The notes beneath the pieces were generated by a model. That model was not told the DNA's origin. It made no database searches and saw only the letters and a list, made by a program, of their open reading frames with translations. Shown here one piece after another: positions 1 to 9,107 of a DNA stretch of 64,000 nucleotides; position 1 is the first letter of the stretch, and each line of letters opens with the position of its first letter. Source of the stretch: Photobacterium obscurum (GTDB lineage Bacteria; Pseudomonadota; Gammaproteobacteria; Enterobacterales; Vibrionaceae); contig NZ_JAKRRW010000012.1 in the NCBI RefSeq assembly GCF_026191635.1, positions 62,001 through 126,000 on the forward strand. Direction: 5' to 3'. A program made the translations under genes and the position numbers.

Positions 1-1
1 A

Positions 2-19
2 CAGGTAGCCTGCGCATGA
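2..19 (+). CDS. 3' end of an upstream gene, possibly a MoxR-type AAA ATPase (partial)
   Basis: The frame starting at base 2 ends in TGA at 17-19, sharing the ATGA overlap with the start of the DUF58 gene. This is the usual coupling in MoxR-DUF58-Bat operons, where an AAA+ ATPase precedes the DUF58 gene. Only five codons are visible, so the identity rests on operon context alone. Confidence 0.3.
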   Translation, partial: QVACA

Positions 20-957
20 CCGAGACATCCATGACACCAGTACTTCCGTCACACAGTGACGGGGTTAACCTGTGTCTGGCTGAATTGCTGCAGTACAAGA
101 ACCAATCTGTACGTTGGCTACCACCCGCACAGAGCGTGTGGTCGCAACTCAATGGGCAGCATATGAGCCGGAAAAAAGGACGTGGGATGAATTTTTCCGA
201 AGTTCGTCCCTATCAGGCTGGCGATGACATTCGGACCATCGACTGGCGGGTGACCGCAAGGACAGGAAAAACCCATACCAAGCTATTCACCGAAGAGCGC
301 GAACAACCGGTGATGCTGCTGATTGACCTTAGCACTAGCATGAAGTTTGGCTCGCAGTTGTTGCTTAAATCGGTTCAGGCCGCCCATTTTGCCAGCCTGC
401 TCAGCTGGTTGGCCGTCAGCGAGCATGACCGCATTGGCGCAATCATCTATACCGGCAACAAGCTGGTTGAATGTAAACCAACAGCTCGGCGTCAAGGCCC
501 CTTGCAGGTTATCAATGCACTAATCGACGCCCATCAAGATAGTCCAGAGGCTCAAGACTCACTGGCTTTCTCTGCCGCCTTGAAGCATTTGCACCATTTA
601 TGTCCCAAAGGCAGTGAAATTGTGATAATTAGCGATTTCTATCAGCTAAAGGAAACAGACAAACAGCGCTTAAGCCAGTTGCGCCAGCATAACCGGATCC
701 AGTTTGTTCGGGTACATGATCCGCTCGAACAAGGACAAACCTCGTTCAACGGCACGGAGCATGTCTCAGATAGTAACCAGTCTACCTGGCTCGACTTCTC
801 TGCGAAGAAAACTCGTGAGAAGCTGAACATGCAGTATGTTAGCCATCAGCAATTCGTTCACGATATGACATTGAGCCTTGCCATTCCACTTCATCAAATA
901 TCAGCCGCGCTGCCACTGATGCAGCAACTCGGCAAGCAGGAGAAGCGTCATGGCTGA
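16..957 (+). CDS. DUF58 domain protein of a MoxR/Bat operon
   Basis: A 313-residue soluble protein. The central DUF58 signature (YQAGDDIRTIDWRVTAR, about residues 70-87) is followed by a von Willebrand A-like fold beginning with the LLIDLSTSM strand near residue 102, which keeps a DxSxS-type metal site. Members of this family work with MoxR ATPases and VWA proteins, probably as chaperone-like assembly or maturation factors; the molecular function is not settled. The ATG at 16 overlaps a probable upstream stop, and the 3' end overlaps the next gene by 8 bp, so translational coupling is likely. The same frame is open to the window edge, so a start further upstream cannot be excluded. Family assignment is confident. 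Confidence 0.88.
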   Translation: MTETSMTPVLPSHSDGVNLCLAELLQYKNQSVRWLPPAQSVWSQLNGQHMSRKKGRGMNFSEVRPYQAGDDIRTIDWRVTARTGKTHTKLFTEEREQPVMLLIDLSTSMKFGSQLLLKSVQAAHFASLLSWLAVSEHDRIGAIIYTGNKLVECKPTARRQGPLQVINALIDAHQDSPEAQDSLAFSAALKHLHHLCPKGSEIVIISDFYQLKETDKQRLSQLRQHNRIQFVRVHDPLEQGQTSFNGTEHVSDSNQSTWLDFSAKKTREKLNMQYVSHQQFVHDMTLSLAIPLHQISAALPLMQQLGKQEKRHG

Positions 958-1477
958 TCCCATCTCTGCTAATAATATGGCAGCTTCGCTACCGCTTGCT
1001 GACGTTCACCTTCCTCCAGCTCCCGGTTTCTGGCCGCTAGCATGGGGATGGTGGCTGTGTATCTTAATCGCCTTAGCGGGTTTATTTTTTTTGATATTCA
1101 AACTCAAACAGCACCTGCAGCAACAGGAAGCACGCAAAGAAGCACTGCTTCATTTGAAAAAAATGAACAACCCTTCGCAATTTAATGAGATCAACTTGCT
1201 GCTTCGCCAAACTGCCATGACGTATTATCCCCGCGAACAGGTTGCCGGCCTTACCGGCCAGCACTGGCTCGCTTTTCTAGATAGTCAGCTTAAAGAACAG
1301 CACCGGGGCTTTATCGCTCTTTCAGATAACTGGCAGCAAGGGCTGTTCTCGCCACAAGGGCTAGAGCAACTTGCGTTTAGCAACTGCTATCAGCAAGCCG
1401 AGCGATGGTTAAAAAAAGCGCACTTTCCCGCAAGAGGAACCTTCAAACCAGCCAGTCAGGAGGTGAGCAATGTTTGA
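950..1477 (+). CDS. DUF4381 membrane protein of the Bat operon
   Basis: A 175-residue protein with one clear transmembrane segment near residues 28-52 (WWLCILIALAGLFFLIF), a short basic stretch after it and a cytoplasmic helical domain containing a conserved-looking GLTGQHWLAFLD motif. This matches DUF4381 proteins, which sit between DUF58 and BatA genes in Vibrio, Shewanella and Pseudomonas-type MoxR clusters. It overlaps the upstream gene by 8 bp and the downstream batA by 8 bp. No enzymatic function is known; it is probably a membrane partner of the VWA proteins. An in-frame Met at 980 is an alternative start, but the first ATG fits the coupling. Confidence 0.82.
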   Translation: MADPISANNMAASLPLADVHLPPAPGFWPLAWGWWLCILIALAGLFFLIFKLKQHLQQQEARKEALLHLKKMNNPSQFNEINLLLRQTAMTYYPREQVAGLTGQHWLAFLDSQLKEQHRGFIALSDNWQQGLFSPQGLEQLAFSNCYQQAERWLKKAHFPARGTFKPASQEVSNV

Positions 1478-2435
1478 ATTCACCTGGCATTGGGCATGGT
1501 TGCTGCTCCCGCTTCCCTGGTTTGTATATCGCTTCTCTAAACCGGCCGTCCAATCGGCAGCAATACGCCTTCCCAAGCTCCCAGAAGGGATCGGGCAACA
1601 GCAGCCTGATACCCGCTGGCGTAAAGCAATTATGGCTGTGGCATGGCTCTGTCTGCTAGGCGCCCTGTCGCGTCCGGTTTGGTATGGCGATCCCATAGAA
1701 ATCAATCCTGAACACCGAGACATGCTATTGGCCGTCGATCTTTCTGGATCCATGTCGATCGAAGACATGGTGACCTCAAACGGGCAAAGTATTGATCGCC
1801 TTACAGCGGTCAAGCAGGTATTGAATGACTTTATCGGTAATCGTCAAGGAGACAGGGTTGGTCTGGTCTTGTTCGCCAATCACGCCTACCTACAAACACC
1901 GCTAACATTCGACCGCAACACAGTTCAGGAACAACTCGACAGAACCGTACTCGGCCTTATCGGCCAGAGTACCGCCATTGGTGAAGGGCTAGGTATCGCC
2001 ACCAAGACCTTTATCGACAGTGAGGCCCCGCAACGGGTGATCATTCTGCTCAGTGATGGAGCCAACACCGCCGGAGTTATCGATCCGGTAGAGGCGGCTG
2101 AATTGGCAGCAAGAAGCAATGTCACTATCTATACCGTCGGTGTCGGTGCCGAAGAAATGGAGCAACGCACATTTTTCTCAACCCGTACTGTTAATCCCTC
2201 TCAGGATCTGGATGAAAGAATGCTGACCAAAATTGCCGACATGACTGGAGGTCAGTATTTCCGGGCCCGGAATCCGCAAGAGCTGGAAAACATCTATCAG
2301 TTAATCGATCAAATGGAACCTATCAACACCGCGCAGCAGACCTGGCGGCCGCGTCAGGAACTATTCCGCTATCCACTCGCTCTCTCCCTGCTTTTTTCTG
2401 TCGTTATTGTACTGATGAGGAAGCGTCATGGTTGA
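1470..2435 (+). CDS. batA: BatA-like VWA domain membrane protein
   Basis: A 321-residue protein with an N-terminal membrane anchor region (about residues 5-22 and 53-70), a VWA domain from about residue 84 and a C-terminal transmembrane helix near 298-316. The metal-ion-dependent adhesion site DLSGS is intact (D90, S92, S94), and the T and D positions of the fold are recognisable (TPLTF; LLSDGANT). This is the architecture of BatA, named for Bacteroides aerotolerance and common in MoxR operons of gammaproteobacteria. An AGGAGG Shine-Dalgarno lies about 6 bp upstream of the ATG (1459-1464), within the preceding gene. It is embedded in the operon with 8-bp overlaps on both sides. Confidence 0.88.
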   Translation: MFEFTWHWAWLLLPLPWFVYRFSKPAVQSAAIRLPKLPEGIGQQQPDTRWRKAIMAVAWLCLLGALSRPVWYGDPIEINPEHRDMLLAVDLSGSMSIEDMVTSNGQSIDRLTAVKQVLNDFIGNRQGDRVGLVLFANHAYLQTPLTFDRNTVQEQLDRTVLGLIGQSTAIGEGLGIATKTFIDSEAPQRVIILLSDGANTAGVIDPVEAAELAARSNVTIYTVGVGAEEMEQRTFFSTRTVNPSQDLDERMLTKIADMTGGQYFRARNPQELENIYQLIDQMEPINTAQQTWRPRQELFRYPLALSLLFSVVIVLMRKRHG

Positions 2436-4287
2436 ATTTACGTTTCTTCACCCCTATTGGCTGCTAGCACTGCTACCTCTTGGCCTGCTGCTACCATGGC
2501 TTAAAGGCAAGCAGCAACAAAGCGGGCTTATTGCTCCGCACCTTGCAGAAAAACTCGGCCTAAGTCGACAACAAGCCAACTCCGCCTTCATCCCCTTACT
2601 AGGTTGTGGCTGGTTATTGGCCGTTATCGCTCTCGCCGGCCCCAGTTGGCAAAAGTCAGTGCTACCGGCCTATAGCATCACAGGCGCCCGGGTACTAGTT
2701 ATGGATATGTCGCGTTCTATGTATGCCACCGATATCGCGCCAAACCGGCTTACCCAGGCTCGCTACAAGGCACTGGATATGCTACCTGGCTGGAAAGAAG
2801 GCAGCACAGGGCTAGTCACCTATGCAGCTGATGGCTATGTCGTTAGTCCGTTAACTCAGGACAGCAGTACACTGGCTAACCTGATCCCTCACCTGTCTCC
2901 CGAAATAATGCCAATTCAAGGCAGTAATGCTGCAGCAGGTATTCAAGAGGCTATCAATCTGCTGAAGCAAGCCGGCCACCCGCAGGGAGATATCATTCTG
3001 ATCACTGACGGATTAGATGATTCAGAGGCCACACAAGCGAGCGACTTGTTAAAAGCGACCGAGTACCGAGTGTCCATCCTTGCAGTCGGCACCCGACAAG
3101 GTGCACCAGTGCAAATGCCCGATGGCAGGCTGCTAACCAATAGCGTGGGAAAAACCGTGGTCGCCAAGGTTGATCTTGATACCCTGCTTCCTTTGGTCAA
3201 ACAAACAGGGGGACAGTTACAGCTTTCACAACCAACCAACCGTGATGTTGATAACCTTGTTGCTGCGACGGCAAAACCACGTGAAGATGCCAATAAAGAG
3301 AAGGAAAAAGAATTAGAAGAACGGATCAATAACGGCTTCTGGCTGCTGTTTCCTTTGGTAATCTTGTCTCTGTTTGGCTTTCGTCGTGGTGTTGTCATTG
3401 CAGCTATGCTGGTGTTGATGCCCGTTGATAATGCCTTTGCCTCTCCGTGGGTGAATCAGGATCAACTGGGATACGATACCTTTCAGCAAAAAAACTATGA
3501 GCCTGCCGCTGAGCAGTTCGCATCGCCGCAATGGAAAGGTATTGCCCAGTATAAAGCCGGCAACTTCGAGCAGGCCATTGAAACGCTGCAACCACTCAAT
3601 GATCTGACATCTCGGTATAACCTCGGGAATGCCTACGCGCGTTCTGGAGAGTTTGAAAAGGCAATTGAACGCTATCAGTCCGTCCTTGCTGACAATCCCG
3701 ATCATGCTGATGCTCAAAAGAATCTAGAGATTGTGCAGCAGGCTCTTGAACAGCAGCAACAGCAACAGCAGTCTGATGAGAACAAGGACTCAGGCCAGGA
3801 TCAATCTTCTGACTCATCTCAAGATGACAAGCAGTCTCAAAGCGATCAGCAGAATCAGCAGAATCAGCAGAATCAGCAGAATCAGCAGAATCAGCAGAAT
3901 CAGCAGAAAAATGCCGACGAAAGCAATGACTCGCAACAGTCTAATAATTCGGATGAGGCTGACAACCAGCAATCTGCAGAAGAAAAGAATCAGGCAGAGC
4001 AGCAATCCTCATCAGGGCAAAATCAGGCTCAAGCGCCAACGGATGAACAAGAATCAGTGCAGCAGGCAAAAGCTACCGAACAGGAAGGCAAGCTTGATGA
4101 TTCGTCCGAGGAAAATACACAAGCTGTAGCCGCTAGCGAAGAGTTAGCTAACTCGCTATCAGCGAGTGATCCTGTATTGAAAAAATTAGAGCAGGTGCCG
4201 GATGACACCAGCGCATTGATCCGCGCCCAACTGTTACTACAGGCCCGTCAGAAACAGGCGCCAGAAGCAACAGCGAACTCATGGTAA
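2428..4287 (+). CDS. batB: BatB/BatC-like VWA-TPR protein with Q/N-rich tail
   Basis: A 619-residue protein. Two N-terminal hydrophobic helices (about 8-25 and 55-71) precede a VWA domain with an intact DMSRS metal site (D93, S95, S97). After a further hydrophobic pair near residues 304-338, a periplasmic segment carries two or three tetratricopeptide repeats (about 350-440, for example RYNLGNAYARSGEFEKAIERYQ). The C-terminal part from about residue 440 to 590 is low complexity, rich in Gln, Asn, Ser and Asp. It includes a run of Gln-Gln-Asn triplets encoded by a 9-bp tandem repeat. The VWA plus TPR order corresponds to a BatB-BatC fusion. BatD follows 8 bp downstream. Confidence 0.88.
   Translation: MVEFTFLHPYWLLALLPLGLLLPWLKGKQQQSGLIAPHLAEKLGLSRQQANSAFIPLLGCGWLLAVIALAGPSWQKSVLPAYSITGARVLVMDMSRSMYATDIAPNRLTQARYKALDMLPGWKEGSTGLVTYAADGYVVSPLTQDSSTLANLIPHLSPEIMPIQGSNAAAGIQEAINLLKQAGHPQGDIILITDGLDDSEATQASDLLKATEYRVSILAVGTRQGAPVQMPDGRLLTNSVGKTVVAKVDLDTLLPLVKQTGGQLQLSQPTNRDVDNLVAATAKPREDANKEKEKELEERINNGFWLLFPLVILSLFGFRRGVVIAAMLVLMPVDNAFASPWVNQDQLGYDTFQQKNYEPAAEQFASPQWKGIAQYKAGNFEQAIETLQPLNDLTSRYNLGNAYARSGEFEKAIERYQSVLADNPDHADAQKNLEIVQQALEQQQQQQQSDENKDSGQDQSSDSSQDDKQSQSDQQNQQNQQNQQNQQNQQNQQKNADESNDSQQSNNSDEADNQQSAEEKNQAEQQSSSGQNQAQAPTDEQESVQQAKATEQEGKLDDSSEENTQAVAASEELANSLSASDPVLKKLEQVPDDTSALIRAQLLLQARQKQAPEATANSW
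3847..3909 (+). repeat. 9-bp tandem repeat (CAGCAGAAT) inside batB
   Basis: Six perfect copies of CAGCAGAAT run from 3847 to 3900, followed by one copy with a terminal change. Each unit encodes Gln-Gln-Asn, so copy-number change would keep the reading frame and only alter the tail length. Seen directly in the sequence. Confidence 0.95.
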
Positions 4288-4295
4288 GGCTTTAA

Positions 4296-6017
4296 ATGGA
4301 TATGACAAACAACAATCACATACCTCGTTTTAATGCGAAATACAGCGGAGCACAAGGCTTCTGGGGAAGCTTAGTCGGTCTTTCGATCATGATCCTAGCA
4401 ATGTTGCCTTCTGTAGCGACAGCTGCACAGGCGGTGGCGACTGTCTCAAAAAATATTGTCGCCGTTAATGAAGTGTTCCAGCTAACTATTACCGTTGATG
4501 ACAACGTCAATAGCAATGCACTGGATTTATCTCCTCTTGAGAAAGACTTCAGCTATGGCCGTCCAAGTATTAGCAGTGGAACCTCAATGATCAACGGCGT
4601 CGTCAGCCGAAATACCGAGTGGAAAATCGCGTTGGCAACTAAAGCCGTTGGTGATTTTACCATTCCAAGCTTCAGAATTGGTGCCACGACCACCGAGCCC
4701 ATCGTCATCAGCTCATTAAAGAGCAGTAACGCTAATGGTCAGGCGCAATCCAAACCGGAGATTAAACTCAGCTACGACATCGACAAAACGCAACTTTATA
4801 TCGGTGAAAGTATTCACTACACCGTACGTATAAGTATTGGTGAGCAAATGAGCCAGGCGTCATTAGTCGCGCCATCTGGTGACGGGCTAGAAGTAAAGCA
4901 AATTGGAGAGGATCGCCAAGCTGAAACCGTACTGAACGGGCGCCGCTACATCATCATTACCCGTGACTATCAAATCACCGCCAACAAAGCCGGGACGATT
5001 CAACTGCACGGAGCAGAATTCAAGGGCAGTGTTGTTAAAGGTAGCCGAGGGTTTGGATCCACCCTTCGCATTCCGGTAGCAGAGCAAACAGAAAGCCTCA
5101 ACCTTGAAGTCAAAGGGAAGCCTGCAAGCTATCAGGGACTTTGGCTTCCAACCCAAGATTTGCAGTTAGAGCAGCAATGGCAACCTGAAGGCCAGGAGAT
5201 CCGAGTCGGAGAGCCCCTGACTCGAGCAATTACTCTCCGAATAAAAAATGCTGAACAAAGTAGCCTGCCAAATCTGACCCTGAAGTACCCGGATCAGGTG
5301 AGGGTCTATGATGAGAAGCCGGTCTATAGTAGTGCTAACGGCTATACCATAATGACAATCAAACAGGTTATTCTACCACGCAGTGAAGGTGAGCTTTCTC
5401 TTCCGCCGCTGTCTATCAACTGGTGGAATACGGCTACCAGCCAGCAGGAAACAAGCAAGATTGACGGGCTGAAACTCAATGTACTTCCTGGTGACAGTAC
5501 TAATAGTCCAAATATTCCATTGGTATCAACACCCAATTTAGCTTCAGATACACCGGTAATCCCTACGGCTACTGAAGTTAAAGTTGTTTCTGATGCCGGA
5601 TGGTGGCCATGGCTGGCCGCCCTCTTTGCTGCGCTGTGGTTATTGACGCTATTTTTACTACTGCGCCTATGGCTCAAACTTAGAACCTTGCAACAGGCTC
5701 CAATTATCCCTCCTGCCGGAAGCAGAGCAGTAAACGTTGCACCGCTTACAGGTATGGAGCTAGCAGCAAAAAACAGACAACCTATCCAGGTTCAAGCCTA
5801 CTACCAGCGATGGATAAAAGAGAGCCCAAATCACTCTCTACAGGCCGAGTTGCATCAAGAAATTGGGAGAATGATGGCCGCCTACTTTAGCAAGCACCCT
5901 GAACAATGGGACAACAAAGCATTAGTAAAACTTATCCGCTCCATTAGCCAGGCTGGGGCTAATATTGACAAACAAAAGTCGAAATCAGCCTCGCTAGCCC
6001 CACTGGTGCCTGAATAA
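4296..6017 (+). CDS. batD: BatD-like oxygen-tolerance family protein
   Basis: A 573-residue protein with an N-terminal signal sequence or anchor (about residues 24-46, ending in TAAQA), a long beta-rich periplasmic region resembling BatD (first Ig-like module VNEVFQLTITVDD, second YIGESIHYTVRIS), a transmembrane helix near 430-456 and a cytoplasmic tail. This layout is that of the BatD family, which completes Bat operons next to batA and batB. The start at 4296 has another in-frame ATG six bases later; both give the same signal segment. It is the last gene of the operon and is followed by a strong terminator. Function is inferred from family and context. Confidence 0.85.
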   Translation: MDMTNNNHIPRFNAKYSGAQGFWGSLVGLSIMILAMLPSVATAAQAVATVSKNIVAVNEVFQLTITVDDNVNSNALDLSPLEKDFSYGRPSISSGTSMINGVVSRNTEWKIALATKAVGDFTIPSFRIGATTTEPIVISSLKSSNANGQAQSKPEIKLSYDIDKTQLYIGESIHYTVRISIGEQMSQASLVAPSGDGLEVKQIGEDRQAETVLNGRRYIIITRDYQITANKAGTIQLHGAEFKGSVVKGSRGFGSTLRIPVAEQTESLNLEVKGKPASYQGLWLPTQDLQLEQQWQPEGQEIRVGEPLTRAITLRIKNAEQSSLPNLTLKYPDQVRVYDEKPVYSSANGYTIMTIKQVILPRSEGELSLPPLSINWWNTATSQQETSKIDGLKLNVLPGDSTNSPNIPLVSTPNLASDTPVIPTATEVKVVSDAGWWPWLAALFAALWLLTLFLLLRLWLKLRTLQQAPIIPPAGSRAVNVAPLTGMELAAKNRQPIQVQAYYQRWIKESPNHSLQAELHQEIGRMMAAYFSKHPEQWDNKALVKLIRSISQAGANIDKQKSKSASLAPLVPE

Positions 6018-6056
6018 CCTGCCAACCTATTCATATAGCAAATCCTTTAGAAAGCA

Positions 6057-6085
6057 AAGCTCGCGCCTCGGCGCGAGCTTTTTTA
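6057..6085 (+). terminator. Rho-independent terminator of the bat operon
   Basis: A perfect GC-rich stem (AGCTCGCGCC, 6058-6067, with its complement at 6070-6079) closes on a two-base loop and is followed by a T tract. It lies 40 bp after the batD stop. Confidence 0.93.
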
Positions 6086-6309
6086 TTAACAAAATATCTT
6101 GGGCTTCCGCGCCAGTTGTTAACGTTTATTCTTTTCACAATCCCCTGCAATCAGCGACCAATTTAAAAAGCTCAAAATAATGTTAAATTTGCGTTAGCTA
6201 AAAGTTTATGAAAAGAATGGTGGAAAATTAGTATAGTTCCTGTTAAAAATTGTTTCTGGAACGAAATATAATCCTTCCACACATATAATAAAGTTATGCA
6301 GGACGTAAT

Positions 6310-7551
6310 ATGAATCAAACACAACCCTTTTTAGCCCGAGTCGCGAGTGGAAGCCTGGTTATCCAGATTCTCATCGGTATCATTGCTGGTATCCTTCTCG
6401 CATCCGTCTCTCCAGAGTCCGCAGTTAAAGTCGGCTTTCTTGGTGGCCTATTCGTTAGCGCCCTGAAAGCTGTCGCACCGGTTCTGGTTTTCATCCTTGT
6501 CGCCTCTTCTATTGCTAACCAAAAGAAAGGCGCTCACACCAACATGAAACCAATCATCATCCTGTATCTATTTGGTACACTGATGGCCGCATTCACCGCT
6601 GTTACCATGAGTTTCCTTTTCCCGACCACTTTAACTCTGGTAGCTAGTGCAACAAGTGCTACTCCACCTGAAGGTATCACCGAAGTATTGAATACGCTGC
6701 TATTCAAAATCGTTGATAACCCAGTAAATGCACTAATGACAGGTAACTTCATCGGTATCCTTGCCTGGGCAATCGCACTTGGCTTTGCTCTTCACCAAGC
6801 AAGCGATGCAACCAAGCAGGTTTTCCACGATGTTTCTAACGGCATCACTCTAATTGTCCGCTTCGTGATCCGCCTGGCGCCAGTTGGTATCTTCGGTCTG
6901 GTTGCCAACACTTTCGCCGAAACGGGTTTTGCAGCCCTAGCAAGCTATGGCCATCTACTGGCTGTATTACTGGGTTCAATGCTGATTATTGCCCTTGTCG
7001 TCAACCCGCTGATTGTTTTCTACAAAACCAAAGAAAACCCATATCCACTGGTGCTACGCTGTATTCGTGAAAGCGGTATCACGGCTTTCTTCACCCGTAG
7101 CTCTGCGGCGAACATTCCAGTAAACATGCAACTGTGTAAAGATTTAGACCTGCATGAAGATACTTACTCTGTATCTATTCCGCTGGGGGCAACTATCAAC
7201 ATGGCCGGTGCAGCGATTACTATTACTGTACTGACGCTTGCTGCAGTTCATACGATGGGCGTTCAGGTAGATATTGCAACGGCAGTACTCCTAAGTGTTG
7301 TTGCAGCCGTATCGGCTTGTGGGGCATCTGGTGTTGCTGGTGGTTCCCTACTACTAATCCCGCTAGCTTGTAGCCTGTTTGGTATTCCTAATGACGTTGC
7401 AATGCAAGTTGTCGCTGTTGGCTTCATCATCGGTGTCATTCAGGATTCAGCTGAAACCGCACTAAACAGCTCGACGGACGTTATCTTTACTGCAGCAGCT
7501 TGTAAGGCCGCTGAAGCAAAGATGCCAGCGCCTGAAATGGCGCAATCCTAA
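6310..7551 (+). CDS. sstT: Serine/threonine:Na+ symporter SstT
   Basis: A 413-residue inner-membrane carrier of the dicarboxylate/amino acid:cation symporter family. It has about eight hydrophobic segments plus re-entrant loops. Diagnostic stretches are the serine-rich hairpin [11 protein letters not shown] near residues 262-272 and the NMAGAAITI substrate/sodium site near 298. Length and start ([21 protein letters not shown]) match SstT of enterics and vibrios, which imports serine and threonine with sodium. It is a single gene with its own terminator. The ATG is preceded by GCAGGACGT. Assignment to SstT rather than GltP or DctA rests on length and the N-terminal pattern. Confidence 0.93.
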   Translation: MNQTQPFLARVASGSLVIQILIGIIAGILLASVSPESAVKVGFLGGLFVSALKAVAPVLVFILVASSIANQKKGAHTNMKPIIILYLFGTLMAAFTAVTMSFLFPTTLTLVASATSATPPEGITEVLNTLLFKIVDNPVNALMTGNFIGILAWAIALGFALHQASDATKQVFHDVSNGITLIVRFVIRLAPVGIFGLVANTFAETGFAALASYGHLLAVLLGSMLIIALVVNPLIVFYKTKENPYPLVLRCIRESGITAFFTRSSAANIPVNMQLCKDLDLHEDTYSVSIPLGATINMAGAAITITVLTLAAVHTMGVQVDIATAVLLSVVAAVSACGASGVAGGSLLLIPLACSLFGIPNDVAMQVVAVGFIIGVIQDSAETALNSSTDVIFTAAACKAAEAKMPAPEMAQS

Positions 7552-7580
7552 GCAACAAGGCAGAAGCGTAATATCAAAAA

Positions 7581-7604
7581 AGCAGCCAATTGGCTGCTTT
7601 TTTT
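7581..7604 (+). terminator. Terminator after sstT
   Basis: An 18-bp perfect palindrome (AGCAGCCAATTGGCTGCT) preceded by A residues and followed by a T run, 30 bp after the sstT stop. It could act in both directions. Confidence 0.88.
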
Positions 7605-7621
7605 CAAGTCAGGAATTCAAT

Positions 7622-7650
7622 AAAAAGGCCGGCCGTTATAACGACCAGCC
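7622..7650 (-). terminator. Terminator of the small membrane protein gene
   Basis: Read on the minus strand, a 10-bp stem with two G-U pairs and a TATA loop is followed by five T residues. It sits just after the stop of the gene ending at 7668. Confidence 0.85.
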
Positions 7651-7667
7651 TTTCTCATCATAAATGG

Positions 7668-7859
7668 TTATTTACTCAGTTCTTCAAGCTGCTTACTTAA
7701 CTCGTCCGCTTTATCAGATGCATGCTCTTTAGCATCTTCAAATATATCCTGAACATCTTCCATTGGACGTGAATTGGTCATATCTTCAATTTGATCTTTA
7801 TAAGTCACACCAATATAAATACCGATACCAACCAGCGCGATCACAATATATTTCAACAT
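7668..7859 (-). CDS. Small single-pass membrane protein, unknown function
   Basis: A 63-residue protein with one N-terminal transmembrane helix (about residues 3-19, YIVIALVGIGIYIGVTY) and an acidic, charged, probably coiled-coil C-terminal tail (EDVQDIFEDAKEHASDKADELSKQLEELSK). The open frame extends 11 codons further to a TTG, but the ATG at 7859 has a GAGAAAAG ribosome site and begins directly before the membrane helix, so I chose it. It has its own terminator and stands between convergent sstT and the TetR gene. I do not recognise a named family; the tail resembles short YtxH-like or membrane-anchored helical proteins. Confidence 0.65.
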   Translation of the reverse strand: MLKYIVIALVGIGIYIGVTYKDQIEDMTNSRPMEDVQDIFEDAKEHASDKADELSKQLEELSK

Positions 7860-8041
7860 ACTTTTCTCGTATCTTAACTTTTTACCAAACAATGCAATTA
7901 TACACAGTCGCTGGCCACTTAGCCTATTATCTTCAAAAAAATGCTTCTAAGTTTTAGATTACTATCTATTTTATTTGGTAAACAAGGATTCACGGATAAG
8001 CCACCAACATGGGGACTTATCTCAGGACGGAACACAAACAA

Positions 8042-8068
8042 AAAAGCAACCAATCAATGGCTGCTTTT
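8042..8068 (-). terminator. Terminator of the TetR gene
   Basis: Read on the minus strand, an 11-bp stem with one G-U pair (arms 8042-8052 and 8058-8068) is followed by a T-rich run. It lies about 20 bp after the TetR stop. Confidence 0.8.
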
Positions 8069-8090
8069 CGTAAATATGGATATATCCAGC

Positions 8091-8552
8091 TTACTTCACC
8101 AGACTAATCAATGACTTTCCAAGCAGCCATTCAAGCTCTTTGTCACTGCCCTCACCAAAGCGCTCCTTACACAGAGCATACAAACGCTCAATACCACGCT
8201 TAGCGAACTCGCCGGTAATTTCAGAAGCGGCAATATGGTGGAATAACAGGCGCAGGGTGGCACGGAATTTTTCGTCATCAAGAGCGGTCAGCCAGCTATT
8301 TACAAAGCCTTCAAGGCCGTTGTCCAAGTCTAGCTTCTCGACAAACAAACGATAAATACGGCCGTCTAATGCATTTGCAAAATCTTGCTTTTTCGGGAAA
8401 TGATGGCTAATACCCGTTCTTGAAATCCCAGTTTGCTTGCTTAGGGTAGTATATGACATCTTGTCATAGCCTAGTGTCAAAATCTGATCTACTACGGCAT
8501 CCATGATTTTCTGGATCGTAATCTCTGTATCTTCTTTACTACGCTTTGGCAT
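8091..8552 (-). CDS. TetR-family transcriptional regulator
   Basis: A 153-residue protein with a TetR-type N-terminal helix-turn-helix (LTLGYDKMSYTTLSKQTGISRTGISHHFPKK split over about residues 26-57) and a short helical ligand domain. At 153 residues it is at the low end of the family. It is transcribed away from the acyl-CoA synthetase gene, separated by about 555 bp of AT-rich DNA, so regulation of that gene is possible but not shown. The ATG at 8552 starts a typical MPKRSKEDTE N-terminus. The ligand is unknown. Confidence 0.85.
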   Translation of the reverse strand: MPKRSKEDTEITIQKIMDAVVDQILTLGYDKMSYTTLSKQTGISRTGISHHFPKKQDFANALDGRIYRLFVEKLDLDNGLEGFVNSWLTALDDEKFRATLRLLFHHIAASEITGEFAKRGIERLYALCKERFGEGSDKELEWLLGKSLISLVK

Positions 8553-9107
8553 AATGAGTTGACTCTATATCTTCATCACATCAACAAAAGTTCCATCGGA
8601 CAGATACCCGATGACATACTGAAACGATATTGGTTTTATATTTGCTATCAGTATTACAAAATGCTATTCCGTTAACCAGTACTCTTACTGATTTTTTTTT
8701 CATTTTTTCATAACTTTGCATATAAAGCCTGTTCAAATTACAAAAATGCTCGTTAAAGAGCACACTATCAGTGAATCTTACCTCCCCAATTCATCTCTAA
8801 GTAACTAACTGCATAAGTAATAACAATTTGTTATTACGTAATATTTTTCCCAACCTCACAAAAAGCAACAAAAACACAACAATCAATTAAAAATCAGCCA
8901 TTTGAGATATTTGTTCTTAGATTTAAAAACCACATACAGGTTTAGATTTTGTGCTTAATTTTCCAGCAGATAGGCAGTTTTATTTGACAAGTTGCTTACA
9001 ATTTTCATACTGAATGACAGGAGTTCAATGAAAAACAGGAACTTGACCGAGAGCAAAGCAAAAAAAACACCTGATTAACAAGTTGACAACACCACAAGGA
9101 TGAGACT
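8553..9107. other. AT-rich intergenic region between tetR and the acyl-CoA synthetase gene
   Basis: About 555 bp without a credible gene. The only open frame inside (minus, near 8581-8763) has no homology-like features. The region presumably holds both divergent promoters; a candidate plus-strand promoter is listed separately. Confidence 0.6.
8984..9011 (+). promoter_or_regulatory. Candidate sigma70 promoter for the acyl-CoA synthetase gene
   Basis: A consensus TTGACA at 8984-8989 is followed, 16 bp later, by CATACT at 9006-9011, a four-of-six match to the -10 element. It lies about 100 bp before the ATG. The -35 match is perfect; the -10 is only fair. Confidence 0.45.

Noticed and set aside
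3847-3909. Tandem array considered as a possible CRISPR-like structure
   Set aside because: The 9-bp units are contiguous with no spacers and in frame within a gene.
3814-4005. Leu/Ile-rich minus-strand frame resembling a membrane peptide
   Set aside because: The hydrophobic run is only the antisense translation of the batB 9-bp repeat.
3731-4129. 132-codon plus-strand frame with a run of Ile-Ser-Arg triplets
   Set aside because: It is the shifted-frame reading of the CAGCAGAAT repeat in batB and lies wholly inside that gene.
8581-8763. 60-codon minus-strand frame upstream of the TetR gene
   Set aside because: No good ribosome site, AT-rich and unlike a protein; more likely promoter DNA.
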